Assembly: GCF_030056815.1 (NCBI RefSeq) | Contig: NZ_JASHKR010000037.1 | Location: forward strand, 1-46,551 | Origin: Rhodococcus sp. IEGM 1379 | GTDB taxonomy: Bacteria; Actinomycetota; Actinomycetes; Mycobacteriales; Mycobacteriaceae | DNA length: 46,551 bases | Reading direction: 5' to 3' | Part shown: positions 6,790 to 14,477 of the stretch, one piece after another | How the letters are laid out: every line of letters starts with the position of its first letter | How positions within the stretch are numbered: position 1 is the stretch's first letter | Notes under the pieces: model-generated | Database searches by the model: none | Told to the model about the DNA's origin: nothing | Seen by the model: only the letters and a program-made list of their open reading frames with translations | Position numbers and translations under genes: made by a program

Positions 6790-9700
6790 CTAGTTTTCCA
6801 GCGGTCCGCGAAGCGCAGCCAGAACTGCTTCGCGGACCGCTCTGCGTGAGAGGCCGGAGACCTTCTGCATCTCGACACGCCACCGGTCTTCCCCGACGAT
6901 TCCGGCCGCAAATGCCTCGAGCCGTCCGTGGTGCAGCGAGAAGAAGTCCTGTCGCCCCGGCATCTTGACGGACAGTGCCATCAATTCCGTTCCGCGGCTC
7001 AAGTTTCCGGTGCATAAATCGTAGGCACCGACGGCCGCTGCCACCGAACCTGCGAGCGGTAGATCCGCATATCCGTTGGGGTGCAACTTGATCACGCTGG
7101 ATTCACTCATCCGGCGCACTCGATCAACCATCGACGCAAACTCCCCGTGCACCGCGTGCGCGCATACCGCTGCCGCGCTGAGCAGAACGACAAACGGATC
7201 TCCGTACACATTCTCGACCTCACCACCGAGCAGTTCCAGAGCCTCCCGATAGTGACCGAGCCCGAGTTCGATGTGCCCTTCCGCCAGATCGGCCTCGGCA
7301 ACACTGGCGAACAGCGCAGCGCGCCGCGGAGCGTTCTCCATCGCAGCGCTCCCACCCGATACAGCCAATGCAGGACGAATCTGATCCAGCAACGCACGTC
7401 CGCCAACGGTATCGCCGCCTGCAATCAGTGCGCCGGCTTGAAAACTGATGAGCTGCAATGCCTCTTCGTGAGCACCGAGCCGTTCCGTGGACGCTGCTGC
7501 CATCGCGTAGAACGCGACGGCTTCGATATACCGCGCGGATTGACTGTGCACCGACCCCACCTGCTGAGCGGCCATGGCAACACCCCACTCGTCCCCGATC
7601 CCGCACGCGTACCGCAAAAGTTCTTCGGAGTCACCGAGTGCGCCGCGCAGGTCGCCGAGGTTCTCGCGCATGTTCGCCCGGGTTGCGAGTGCTGCCATCC
7701 GTGTCTCGACGTCCGGACTACGCATGCCCTCGGCCACCAATCGCGCCACCCGATATCCGGATTGCGGGCCGACCATCAATCGAATGAGGAACACGAACGT
7801 CGGTGCCAGATCGTCCCTCTCGCGCAGGATCTTTCGCAGACGCAGACGTGCTCGGGCGTGATCCCTCGTATATGCCCCGAAGAGCAGGTGCATGGCCACC
7901 ATCATGAATGTCATCGCCGCCAGTTCGGCATTGACGTCAGCCAAATCATGGTTGTTCGTGGCCTCGACTACCTTGGGTGCCCAGTTCGCGACTTCCGAGT
8001 GTGATCCTCGGATCGCCCACAGTAATCCCAGCACCGGAAAGACATTCGCCACTACGCGGCCGTCACCGCGTTCGACGGCCCATCGCAGAACTGCCAGAAG
8101 GTTGTCGTGTTCCTCGTCGATCTCGGCGGCAAGCCGAACCTGGTCGGACCGCGAACGCTTCCGCGCGTCCGCGGCGATATCGACGGCCCATTGGTTCAGT
8201 CGCCGAAGAACTTCCGCTCCCTCACCCAGCGCCGCCAGTTGTTCCTCGCCATATTCCCGAACCGTCTCGAGCATGTGATAGCGCAGCCCGTTCGACGTGT
8301 CGACCACCGAGAGCAATGATTGATTGACCAGTGCTTCGACTGCGTCGGCGACGTCAGCCAACTGCCCCCATTCGGCAACCGCCTCAGCCGATGCCAAGGT
8401 GAAACCTGCTGGGAATCGGCATAATCGGGCGAGCGCCACTCGATGCTCGGCCCCCAGCAAATTCCAACTCCAGTCGATGACCGCGTGCAGCGTGCGATGC
8501 CGGTCCGGGGACGTCGGGTCTCCGGATCGAAGCAGAGCGAAACGATCACTCAAGCGCGAGGAGATTTCCTCGACACTCATCGTGCGGGCTCGCGCCGCCG
8601 CCAATTCAATGGCCAACGGCAAGCCGTCGAGTGTCGTACACAGCTTTCCGACGGTTTCCGCATCCAGGCGTACGGAGGGTCGCACGGCACGGGCCCGGGC
8701 CGAGAACAACTCCACTGCCGATCCGGCATTGCCTTCGATAGCCAACGGCGGCAACGGATACACGACTTCGGCACTGATCATCAGGGGCGATCGACTGGTG
8801 GCCAGGACGGTCAACTGCCCACCGGCCGCAATCAGTTCTGCGACGATATCCGAACAAGCACCGATCACATGCTCGCAGTTGTCGAGAATGAGCGTCATCG
8901 GACCGGCCGACAGTGCTTCGGCAAGACGCTCACGTGCCGAATGCGTTCGCCCGACTGTCAATCGTCCTGGTGCCAAGTCGGATTCACTGATACCGAGAGT
9001 AGCCCCGATCGCTGCGATGACGTCCTCACTGCTGCGCAGCGCCGCCAGTTCGACCAACGCCACGGAGGTACGAGCCGACGCACGCAACCCCAATTCGTGT
9101 GCCAGACGGGTCTTTCCCGCACCACCCGGACCGAGAACAGTCACCACACGCGAACGCGAGAGCAACTCCTCGACGTTTTCGATATCACTGGCACGGCCGA
9201 GCAATGAGTTGGGCGCTGCACGTAGACCGATTGCCCGGGTGCTCCGCGCCGGAGCAGACGCCGCTCTCGGAAGCGGCGTACTCAGAAGCGCGGCATTCAG
9301 CTCCACCAATCCGGGGGACGGATCGCCGCCCAAACGATCGGCCAGGTGCGCCTTGAATGCGGCGAACACCTCGAGCGCCTCATTGGTGCGACCCAAGCCG
9401 GCCAGCGCTCGCATCAGATCCCCGGCGGCCGTGTCGTCAAAGGGGTTGCCGGAGTGACGGATTTGCGCAACCGGAAGTGCGTCGGAGAAGTCACCGAGAG
9501 CAAGGAGGACGTGCAGTCTCACGGCGGAAAGCTCGTCGTGCAGGCGCGATGCGGTCGAAGCCAGCTGCTCCCCCGGCACTCCGACAACGTCGTCCCCGGC
9601 GCTTCCCCGCCACAAACTCAGTGCCGCGGTGACTACCCTCAATGACTCTCGGGAATCGGCGTCGGCGCGAACGCCACGAAGCGCGTCCTGCGCCCGGGCG

Positions 9701-9987
9701 AGGTCCACTCGATCTCGCGGCACTGTGAGCCGATAACCCGCCGCCGTAACTTCCACCGAACCTTCCGGCAGCGCGGACCGCAAGCGTGAAACCTGTGTGT
9801 GCAAAGCGTTCATGGGTGACCGCGGCGGATCGGACCCCCAGATTTCCTCGATGAGGTTTTGCGCCGGACAGGGCCGACCGGGAACGAGAGCCAAGACAGT
9901 GAGCAGTGCCCGCGCCCGTGGCCCGGGCAACGCAACCAAACGGTCCCCGGTACTGGTCGAGACAGCGCCGAGCAACCCTATGTCCAC
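6790..9987 (-). CDS. AfsR/SARP-family regulator with NB-ARC ATPase and TPR-like region
   Basis: Very large (about 1065 residues) transcription regulator. In order: an OmpR-type winged helix (about 1-90), a BTAD domain (about 95-235), an STAND/NB-ARC ATPase beginning at the Walker A GPGGAGKT (286-293) with TLILDNCEHV and LATSRSPL further on, and a long helical TPR-like C-terminal half. Such proteins bind DNA and switch on secondary-metabolite or stress genes after ATP binding. The frame runs to an ATG at 10053 that overlaps the divergent menA start. I prefer GTG 9987, just before the conserved DIGLLGAV strand, which leaves room for promoters. It converges with the DrrAB-like exporter, a plausible target. 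No biosynthetic cluster is visible nearby. Confidence 0.88.
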   Translation of the reverse strand: MDIGLLGAVSTSTGDRLVALPGPRARALLTVLALVPGRPCPAQNLIEEIWGSDPPRSPMNALHTQVSRLRSALPEGSVEVTAAGYRLTVPRDRVDLARAQDALRGVRADADSRESLRVVTAALSLWRGSAGDDVVGVPGEQLASTASRLHDELSAVRLHVLLALGDFSDALPVAQIRHSGNPFDDTAAGDLMRALAGLGRTNEALEVFAAFKAHLADRLGGDPSPGLVELNAALLSTPLPRAASAPARSTRAIGLRAAPNSLLGRASDIENVEELLSRSRVVTVLGPGGAGKTRLAHELGLRASARTSVALVELAALRSSEDVIAAIGATLGISESDLAPGRLTVGRTHSARERLAEALSAGPMTLILDNCEHVIGACSDIVAELIAAGGQLTVLATSRSPLMISAEVVYPLPPLAIEGNAGSAVELFSARARAVRPSVRLDAETVGKLCTTLDGLPLAIELAAARARTMSVEEISSRLSDRFALLRSGDPTSPDRHRTLHAVIDWSWNLLGAEHRVALARLCRFPAGFTLASAEAVAEWGQLADVADAVEALVNQSLLSVVDTSNGLRYHMLETVREYGEEQLAALGEGAEVLRRLNQWAVDIAADARKRSRSDQVRLAAEIDEEHDNLLAVLRWAVERGDGRVVANVFPVLGLLWAIRGSHSEVANWAPKVVEATNNHDLADVNAELAAMTFMMVAMHLLFGAYTRDHARARLRLRKILRERDDLAPTFVFLIRLMVGPQSGYRVARLVAEGMRSPDVETRMAALATRANMRENLGDLRGALGDSEELLRYACGIGDEWGVAMAAQQVGSVHSQSARYIEAVAFYAMAAASTERLGAHEEALQLISFQAGALIAGGDTVGGRALLDQIRPALAVSGGSAAMENAPRRAALFASVAEADLAEGHIELGLGHYREALELLGGEVENVYGDPFVVLLSAAAVCAHAVHGEFASMVDRVRRMSESSVIKLHPNGYADLPLAGSVAAAVGAYDLCTGNLSRGTELMALSVKMPGRQDFFSLHHGRLEAFAAGIVGEDRWRVEMQKVSGLSRRAVREAVLAALRGPLEN
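6800..6841. terminator. Perfect 15-bp hairpin inside the 3' end of the SARP gene
   Basis: Arms 6800-6814 (AGCGGTCCGCGAAGC) and 6827-6841 are exact reverse complements with a 12-base loop. It lies 15 bases beyond the permease stop and within the last codons of the convergent regulator, so it could end plus-strand transcription of the exporter operon. No T-run follows. Confidence 0.5.
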
Positions 9988-10051
9988 CGCGTCTCGAGCC
10001 TTGTCCTGATCCACCGCGTTCAATCGTATTGCACAGTGCAAAGATCGTTGC

Positions 10052-10921
10052 ATGGCTACAGCTGCTCAATGGATCGAAGGCGCGAGGCCGCGCACCCTCC
10101 CGAATGCGATTGCACCTGTGCTGGTCGGCACCGGCGCTGCAGCATCGCTGGACCTCGCAGTGTGGTGGAAGGCACTGCTGGCGTTGATAGTCTCCTTGGC
10201 CTTGATCGTCGGCGTGAACTTCGCCAACGACTACTCCGACGGAATCCGCGGCACCGACGACGATCGTGTTGGCCCGCTGCGGCTGGTGGGCTCGAAGCTG
10301 GTGAGCCCCGGATCGGTGAAAGCCGCCGCGATCGGTTGTTTCGCGATTGCCGCAGTGGCGGGCTTCGCTTTGGCGGCGACGACGGCCTGGTGGCTGGTCG
10401 CTGTGGGAGTGTTCTGCATCATCGGCGCCTGGTTCTACACGGGCGGCAAGAAGCCTTACGGTTACAGCGGTTTCGGCGAGATCGCCGTGTTCATCTTCTT
10501 CGGTCTGATCGCTGTGTTGGGAACGCAGTTCGTGCAGGCCGAGCGCGTGGATCTGGCTGGATTGGCCGGTGCGGTGGCCATCGGTTCCTTCTCGAGTGCC
10601 GTGCTGGTGGCCAACAATCTGCGCGACATTCCGACAGACACGGAGTCCGGCAAGATCACCCTCGCAGTTCGTCTCGGCGACGCCAGAACTCGTGTGCTGC
10701 ACATCATCCTGCTGACAGTGCCGTTCATCGCGACATTGCTACTCATTCTTCGAACCCCGTGGGCGTTGCTCGGACTGCTCGCGTTGCCGCTGGCAATCCG
10801 AGCTAACGCACCACTGCGCACCGGCGGTCAGGGAATGGCCTTGATTCCGGCGCTGCGCGACACCGGACTGGCAATGCTCGTCTGGGGTGCCACGACGGCG
10901 GTTGCCCTTAGCTTGTCTTGA
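10052..10921 (+). CDS. menA: 1,4-Dihydroxy-2-naphthoate polyprenyltransferase
   Basis: UbiA-superfamily membrane prenyltransferase that attaches the polyprenyl chain to dihydroxynaphthoate, giving demethylmenaquinone. 289 residues and about eight to nine membrane segments. The first aspartate motif [13 protein letters not shown] (59-71) and the second [14 protein letters not shown] (near 190) bind Mg-pyrophosphate. The [19 protein letters not shown] start is typical of MenA. The ATG is embedded in a CATG that is also an ATG on the opposite strand, in the frame of the divergent regulator. The stop abuts the stop of the convergent holin-like gene. Confidence 0.93.
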   Translation: MATAAQWIEGARPRTLPNAIAPVLVGTGAAASLDLAVWWKALLALIVSLALIVGVNFANDYSDGIRGTDDDRVGPLRLVGSKLVSPGSVKAAAIGCFAIAAVAGFALAATTAWWLVAVGVFCIIGAWFYTGGKKPYGYSGFGEIAVFIFFGLIAVLGTQFVQAERVDLAGLAGAVAIGSFSSAVLVANNLRDIPTDTESGKITLAVRLGDARTRVLHIILLTVPFIATLLLILRTPWALLGLLALPLAIRANAPLRTGGQGMALIPALRDTGLAMLVWGATTAVALSLS

Positions 10922-11302
10922 TCAGCGCTTCTCGGGCACCAACGCTCCGAGAACGAAGTTCACGATCGAGATGATCAAGGCACCCCAGACCGCGGTCCAG
11001 AAACCGTCGATGTGCAATCCTGCGTCCAGTGACGTCGACAGCCACGCAGTCAGCAGGAGCATCAGCGCATTGATCACCAAGGTGAACAGGCCGAGCGTCA
11101 GAATCAACAGCGGCAAGGACAGTAACTTCAATGCCGGCTTGATCAGGGCGTTGACGATCGTGAAGATCAACGCGATAACGGCAATGACCAGGACTGTTCC
11201 CCAGGTGTCGTCCTGTTTGGTTTCGATCGTGATGCCGGTGACCCACAGGGACGCGAGCCAGATAGCGATTCCGTTGACGATGAGACGTGCCAGAAATGTC
11301 AT
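10922..11302 (-). CDS. Four-helix membrane protein, phage holin superfamily IV type
   Basis: 126 residues with four hydrophobic segments and the family pattern of short loops, including the NALIKP and TLGLFTLVINALMLLLTAW blocks seen in the 4-TMS holin-like family (PF04020 type). These proteins are widespread chromosomal membrane proteins of unknown function and do not by themselves indicate a prophage; no other phage gene is nearby. I chose the ATG at 11302, matching the usual MTFLARLIVNGIA start, over one six codons upstream. It is convergent with menA with no spacer. Confidence 0.8.
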   Translation of the reverse strand: MTFLARLIVNGIAIWLASLWVTGITIETKQDDTWGTVLVIAVIALIFTIVNALIKPALKLLSLPLLILTLGLFTLVINALMLLLTAWLSTSLDAGLHIDGFWTAVWGALIISIVNFVLGALVPEKR

Positions 11303-11334
11303 GCCCGAATGCTGACACATCTCGACCGATCAGA

Positions 11335-12072
11335 TCAGTAGCTGGCCACTGCTCCGTCAACTGCGTGCTGCAAATCCCCCTGCACGACGCGGGCGATATC
11401 CATCGGCTTCCCACCCAGATCAACCACCGGGGTTCCGACGAAAACACTTGCGCGCTTAACATTTCCGATGCCCGGACCGTAGCTGATTCCGATCGACACG
11501 AGAGCTGGCGAGCACCCCAACTTCTCGGCCCGCGAGACGATATGGCCGATTCCGCTGTTGACGTGCTGAAGCGTTTTCGGGTCCTCGACGTTGCACGTTC
11601 CTTCAGGGAAGATCGCGAGACAATCCCCGCTGTTCAGACGTTCGGCGGCAACGTCCATCATCACGCGGCCCGCATCCGACACTGCGCGGAGTCCGTGGTT
11701 CTTGCTACGGAAAACCGGGATGCTGCCCATCATGTCGACCTTCTTGCGCTGCGCCGGATCGACGAAGAGTTCGTCCTTGGCCAGAACTCGCGTCCGCCCG
11801 ATCATCCGACGCAGCGGTGTACGCCACGCCGTCGCCGCAAGCGTGAATTGGTCACTCTCCGTAAGGTGATTGACCGCGACAACCAGTTGTGTCCGCCGCT
11901 CCAGCAGCGCCGTCAACGCTGCTTCGGCACCGGGCGCGTAGGCGATCCGTGGCCGATACTTCAGTGCCAGCGCAGCGTAGGCAAGTTTCGCCGCCCACCG
12001 ATTCTGTTGATGCGCCCGGTAGTACTCGTACACGGCTTCGTAGTTGCCGAGTGAAACTTCTGGACTGTCCAT
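11335..12072 (-). CDS. 1-Acyl-glycerol-3-phosphate acyltransferase-like (PlsC family)
   Basis: Membrane-associated acyltransferase of phospholipid or lipid synthesis. 245 residues. The catalytic NH-x4-D box is NHLTESD (68-74), the acyl-acceptor site FPEGT lies at 155-159, and the later IGISYGPGI strand is also typical. No long membrane segment is present. I start at ATG 12072 because the alternative GTG at 12117 falls inside a perfect inverted repeat. The gene follows the Cds1-like gene on the same strand after this repeat, so it may be a separate unit. The acyl acceptor is not determined by sequence; a lyso-lipid is most likely. Confidence 0.85.
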   Translation of the reverse strand: MDSPEVSLGNYEAVYEYYRAHQQNRWAAKLAYAALALKYRPRIAYAPGAEAALTALLERRTQLVVAVNHLTESDQFTLAATAWRTPLRRMIGRTRVLAKDELFVDPAQRKKVDMMGSIPVFRSKNHGLRAVSDAGRVMMDVAAERLNSGDCLAIFPEGTCNVEDPKTLQHVNSGIGHIVSRAEKLGCSPALVSIGISYGPGIGNVKRASVFVGTPVVDLGGKPMDIARVVQGDLQHAVDGAVASY

Positions 12073-12114
12073 GATCTGCCCGTCGTTCGAGAATGCCCCT
12101 CGAACAAGACGATA

Positions 12115-12142
12115 CACAAACCTACGGTTGCGTAGGTTTGTG
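12115..12142. promoter_or_regulatory. Perfect 11-bp inverted repeat between cds1-like and plsC-like genes
   Basis: Arms CACAAACCTAC (12115-12125) and GTAGGTTTGTG (12132-12142) flank GGTTGC. It begins five bases after the stop of the Cds1-like gene and ends 43 bases before the acyltransferase start. In RNA it would form a terminator-like hairpin; as DNA its symmetry and size resemble a TetR-type operator. Confidence 0.5.
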
Positions 12143-12147
12143 CGAGA

Positions 12148-13251
12148 TCAGCCGTTGGGCGCCCAGATTCCTGATCGTATGAACTCGTCCAGCACAGCCG
12201 TCGGACCCTCGAGATCGATCCCTTCGGTCGCAACCCACTCGTCGTTGTAGTAGGTCCCCGAATAGCGCTCGCCGCCGTCGCAGAGCAGCGTGACGACGCT
12301 TCCGCTACGACCGGCCGCCATCATCTCCGCAATCAACGCAAATGCACCCCAGAGGTTGGTTCCCGTCGAACCGCCCACCTTGCGACCCAGCGCGGCGCTG
12401 GCGTGCCGTGCAGCCGCAACGGAACCGGCGTCCGGCACCTTGATCATCCGATCGACGACCTGGCCGATAAAAGACGGTTCTACGCGCGGACGGCCGATGC
12501 CTTCGATCCGAGATCCACGGGTTCCTACGATCGACGGGTCACCCGCACTCCACGCGTCGAAAAACACGGAATGCTCCGGATCGACCACGCACAGGCCCGT
12601 GTCGAACTTGCGATAGCGCAGGAAACGGCCGATCGTGGCCCCGGTTCCACCCGTGCCCGCTCCGACGACAACCCAATCCGGCACCGGGTGTTCCTCGTGT
12701 TCGAGCTGAGTGAAGATCGATTCCGCGATGTTGTTGTTTCCGCGCCAATCCGTTGCACGCTCGGCGTGCGTGAACTGATCCATGTAGTGCCCACCCAGCT
12801 CGCGGGCGAGACGATGAGATTCCGAATAGATCGACGAAGGGTCCGTGACGAAGTGACAACGGCCGCCCTGCGCTTCGATCAACGCAACCTTGGCCGGACT
12901 GGTGCTCGCCGGCATCACGGCGACAAAATCGAGGCCCAGCAACTTCGCGAAGTACGCTTCGCTGACTGCTGTCGATCCTGACGAAGCTTCGATAACAGGC
13001 GTGTTTTCGGTAACCCAACCGTTGCAGATCGCGTAGAGAAAAAGTGATCGCGCAAGACGATGCTTGAGACTGCCGGTGATGTGCGTCGACTCGTCTTTGA
13101 GATAGAGCTGGACGCTCCAACTACTCGGTAGCGGGTAGCGCACGAGGTGAGTGTCCGCGCTCCGCTGGGCATCGGCCTCGATCAGCCGGACCGCGTTGTC
13201 CACCCAGGCCCGAGGGACCCGACGGGAGACATCGCGGGTTCCCGACGTCAC
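12148..13251 (-). CDS. cds1: PLP-dependent cysteine desulfhydrase, Cds1-like
   Basis: Fold-type II PLP enzyme of the cysteine synthase/CBS superfamily. It closely resembles mycobacterial Cds1 (Rv3684), which degrades L-cysteine to sulfide, pyruvate and ammonia. 367 residues. The PLP lysine is K63 in [12 protein letters not shown], the phosphate-binding loop is SSGSTA (90-95), and [14 protein letters not shown] forms the glycine-rich phosphate cup. The blocks [20 protein letters not shown] and VGGSTGTN are strongly Cds1-like. The start overlaps the DUF4229 stop by four bases, so the two are coupled. A plain O-acetylserine sulfhydrylase function is less likely given these blocks but cannot be excluded. 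Confidence 0.82.
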   Translation of the reverse strand: MTSGTRDVSRRVPRAWVDNAVRLIEADAQRSADTHLVRYPLPSSWSVQLYLKDESTHITGSLKHRLARSLFLYAICNGWVTENTPVIEASSGSTAVSEAYFAKLLGLDFVAVMPASTSPAKVALIEAQGGRCHFVTDPSSIYSESHRLARELGGHYMDQFTHAERATDWRGNNNIAESIFTQLEHEEHPVPDWVVVGAGTGGTGATIGRFLRYRKFDTGLCVVDPEHSVFFDAWSAGDPSIVGTRGSRIEGIGRPRVEPSFIGQVVDRMIKVPDAGSVAAARHASAALGRKVGGSTGTNLWGAFALIAEMMAAGRSGSVVTLLCDGGERYSGTYYNDEWVATEGIDLEGPTAVLDEFIRSGIWAPNG

Positions 13252-13634
13252 CGCTGGTCACCACGCAATTTGGCCCGCAAATCGTCGCGATCTGCGCGTC
13301 GCTGAGCGTCGACGGCGGCGATGCCGAGGTTCACTCGCTTGCGCAACTTCGCAAAAAGGGCGAGCGACAGCGGAAGCGCGATCAGCACCGCAAACAGTGC
13401 TGCTACGAGAAGCGGAACTTCCGTGCCAGCGAGCTTGCCGCCACCGATGATGATGCCGCCGATAACTACCACTAGCAGGAGTCGGGCGACCGAATACAGG
13501 ACGACATCTCGTACCAGTTGCCCCTTCGTCACAACCCCGGCAGACGCAATTGCTTGCTCAGAGTTTGCGGACCGACTCTCGGTCAGGTCCGGGCGGGAAG
13601 GCTGGTTTTCAGGGTGTTCAGGCAACTTACTCAC
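13248..13634 (-). CDS. DUF4229 membrane protein
   Basis: 128 residues: a polar N-terminal arm, two hydrophobic helices (about residues 46-66 and 72-93) and a basic, arginine-rich C-terminal helix ([14 protein letters not shown]). This is the DUF4229 pattern (Rv0531-like). Function unknown. The GTG start at 13634 faces an AT-rich divergent promoter region shared with the bldC-like gene. The 3' end overlaps the Cds1-like gene by four bases. Confidence 0.78.
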   Translation of the reverse strand: MSKLPEHPENQPSRPDLTESRSANSEQAIASAGVVTKGQLVRDVVLYSVARLLLVVVIGGIIIGGGKLAGTEVPLLVAALFAVLIALPLSLALFAKLRKRVNLGIAAVDAQRRADRDDLRAKLRGDQR

Positions 13635-13871
13635 ACTCCAAGGTTACCTACTCGAGGCGATTAAAAAATTCGGCCCGCTTTATCCGCTTTGTCTATTACT
13701 TTTTATTTACCTAAATTTTAAGTTTCGACTACCTGACCACATCTGTGCAAACATTGCGCTACCAATCGAAAAATGGTCGAATGTGAGCAGCGGCCGCCGA
13801 AACAAACTCGGCGTAGGTTTTGAGCAACTGTTCGACACCAAATGTTCGACGCTAAGACGGAGGAACATCAG
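13635..13871. promoter_or_regulatory. AT-rich divergent promoter region of DUF4229 and bldC-like genes
   Basis: 237 bases without a gene. The part 13660-13735 is strikingly AT-rich for this genome, with runs around ATTAAAAAATT and CTTTTTATTTACC. Two direct copies of TGTTCGAC (13829-13836 and 13843-13850) lie 14 bases apart just before the bldC-like ribosome site GGAGG. BldC is known to bind AT-rich direct repeats, so self-regulation is plausible. Confidence 0.5.
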
Positions 13872-14084
13872 ATGAGCGCACCAACATTCCACGTAGCCGC
13901 AGACGCACTCATGACACCCGGACAGGTCGCGGCTCTGTTTCATGTCGACCCGAAGACCGTGACGCGCTGGGCGCACGCCGGGCGACTGGGATCACTGCGT
14001 ACCCCCGGCGGACACCGCCGGTTCCGCGAGACCGAGGTCATGCAGCTACTCCGCTCGCTGACAACAGAAGCTGCTCACAACTGA
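13872..14084 (+). CDS. bldC: BldC-like MerR-type DNA-binding protein
   Basis: 70 residues forming a single winged-helix domain of the MerR/excisionase type: LMTPGQVAALFHVDPKTVTRW followed by AHAGRLGSLRTPGGHRRFRE. This matches Streptomyces BldC, a small head-to-tail DNA binder that controls developmental genes. There is no effector domain. The ATG at 13872 is fixed by CGGAGG at 13858-13863. Similar single-domain proteins occur as phage excisionases, but no integrase is nearby and the GGHRRFRE block favours BldC. In non-sporulating rhodococci its targets are not evident from sequence. Confidence 0.85.
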   Translation: MSAPTFHVAADALMTPGQVAALFHVDPKTVTRWAHAGRLGSLRTPGGHRRFRETEVMQLLRSLTTEAAHN

Positions 14085-14149
14085 ACGGGCCGGGTCGCAG
14101 GTAAATCGGCTACACCGACTACACCCGTTCCACCCAGATACAGCTACAC

Positions 14150-14263
14150 CAGATACAGCACGGCGCACCAAGCCCAACACACGTCCCCGGGGATTCTGGC
14201 AAACCAGACCGGAGACTGAGTAGGCTCTTCCTTGTACTGAGGAGGTGCGCCGTGCTGTATCTG
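14150..14263. repeat. 20-bp perfect inverted repeat covering a start codon
   Basis: CAGATACAGCACGGCGCACC at 14150-14169 is the exact reverse complement of 14244-14263, with 74 bases between. The right arm includes two bases of the GAGGAGG ribosome site and the GTG start at 14252 of the 68-residue gene. An additional direct copy of CCAGATACAGC lies at 14134-14144, 15 bases before the left arm. A transcript starting upstream of 14150 could pair the arms and hide the start. Confidence 0.75.
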
Positions 14264-14458
14264 TTGGCGTTAGTGGGTTTGGTGACTTTGGCCGTCTTGA
14301 TGTGGAAAGCGTTCGGGCCGTCTCCGTCTACCCGAACGCCTGTTGGTGGCGTTCGTGGACCCGACGACGATCCCGAATTTCTCTGGAACGTCAATCAGCA
14401 AACTCGACGCAAGCAAAACGAAGGGCCGGACACCACGCCGACGGATCCGTCGGCGTAA
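14252..14458 (+). CDS. Small single-pass membrane protein
   Basis: 68 residues: an N-terminal hydrophobic segment (MLYLLALVGLVTLAVLMWKAFG) and a hydrophilic tail containing GVRGPDDDPEFLWNVNQQ. The GTG start has a strong GAGGAGG site eight bases upstream. It resembles the short ORF found beside the MinD-like gene in mycobacteria (Rv0530A position). The role is unknown, but proximity and convergent transcription with the ATPase gene are shared. The stop lies inside a nested palindrome that acts as the likely terminator. Confidence 0.72.
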   Translation: MLYLLALVGLVTLAVLMWKAFGPSPSTRTPVGGVRGPDDDPEFLWNVNQQTRRKQNEGPDTTPTDPSA

Positions 14459-14468
14459 GTCCGGCCCT
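14422..14468. terminator. Nested inverted repeat, likely bidirectional terminator
   Basis: Outer arms AGGGCCGGAC (14422-14431) and GTCCGGCCCT (14459-14468) enclose a perfect 22-base palindrome at 14435-14456 centred on GGATCC. It covers the stop codon of the 68-residue gene and ends nine bases before the stop of the convergent ATPase gene. Confidence 0.65.
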
Positions 14469-14477
14469 GCGAGGGTT

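Noticed and set aside
8324..9457. 377-codon plus-strand open frame, Ser/Arg-rich
   Set aside because: Antisense to the ATPase part of the SARP regulator; no motif of its own.
10922..11302. Prophage holin
   Set aside because: The four-helix family is mostly chromosomal in actinobacteria; no lysin, integrase or other phage gene is nearby.
13872..14084. Phage or plasmid excisionase
   Set aside because: The single winged-helix domain fits, but the GGHRRFRE block and the lack of integrase or attachment sites favour BldC.
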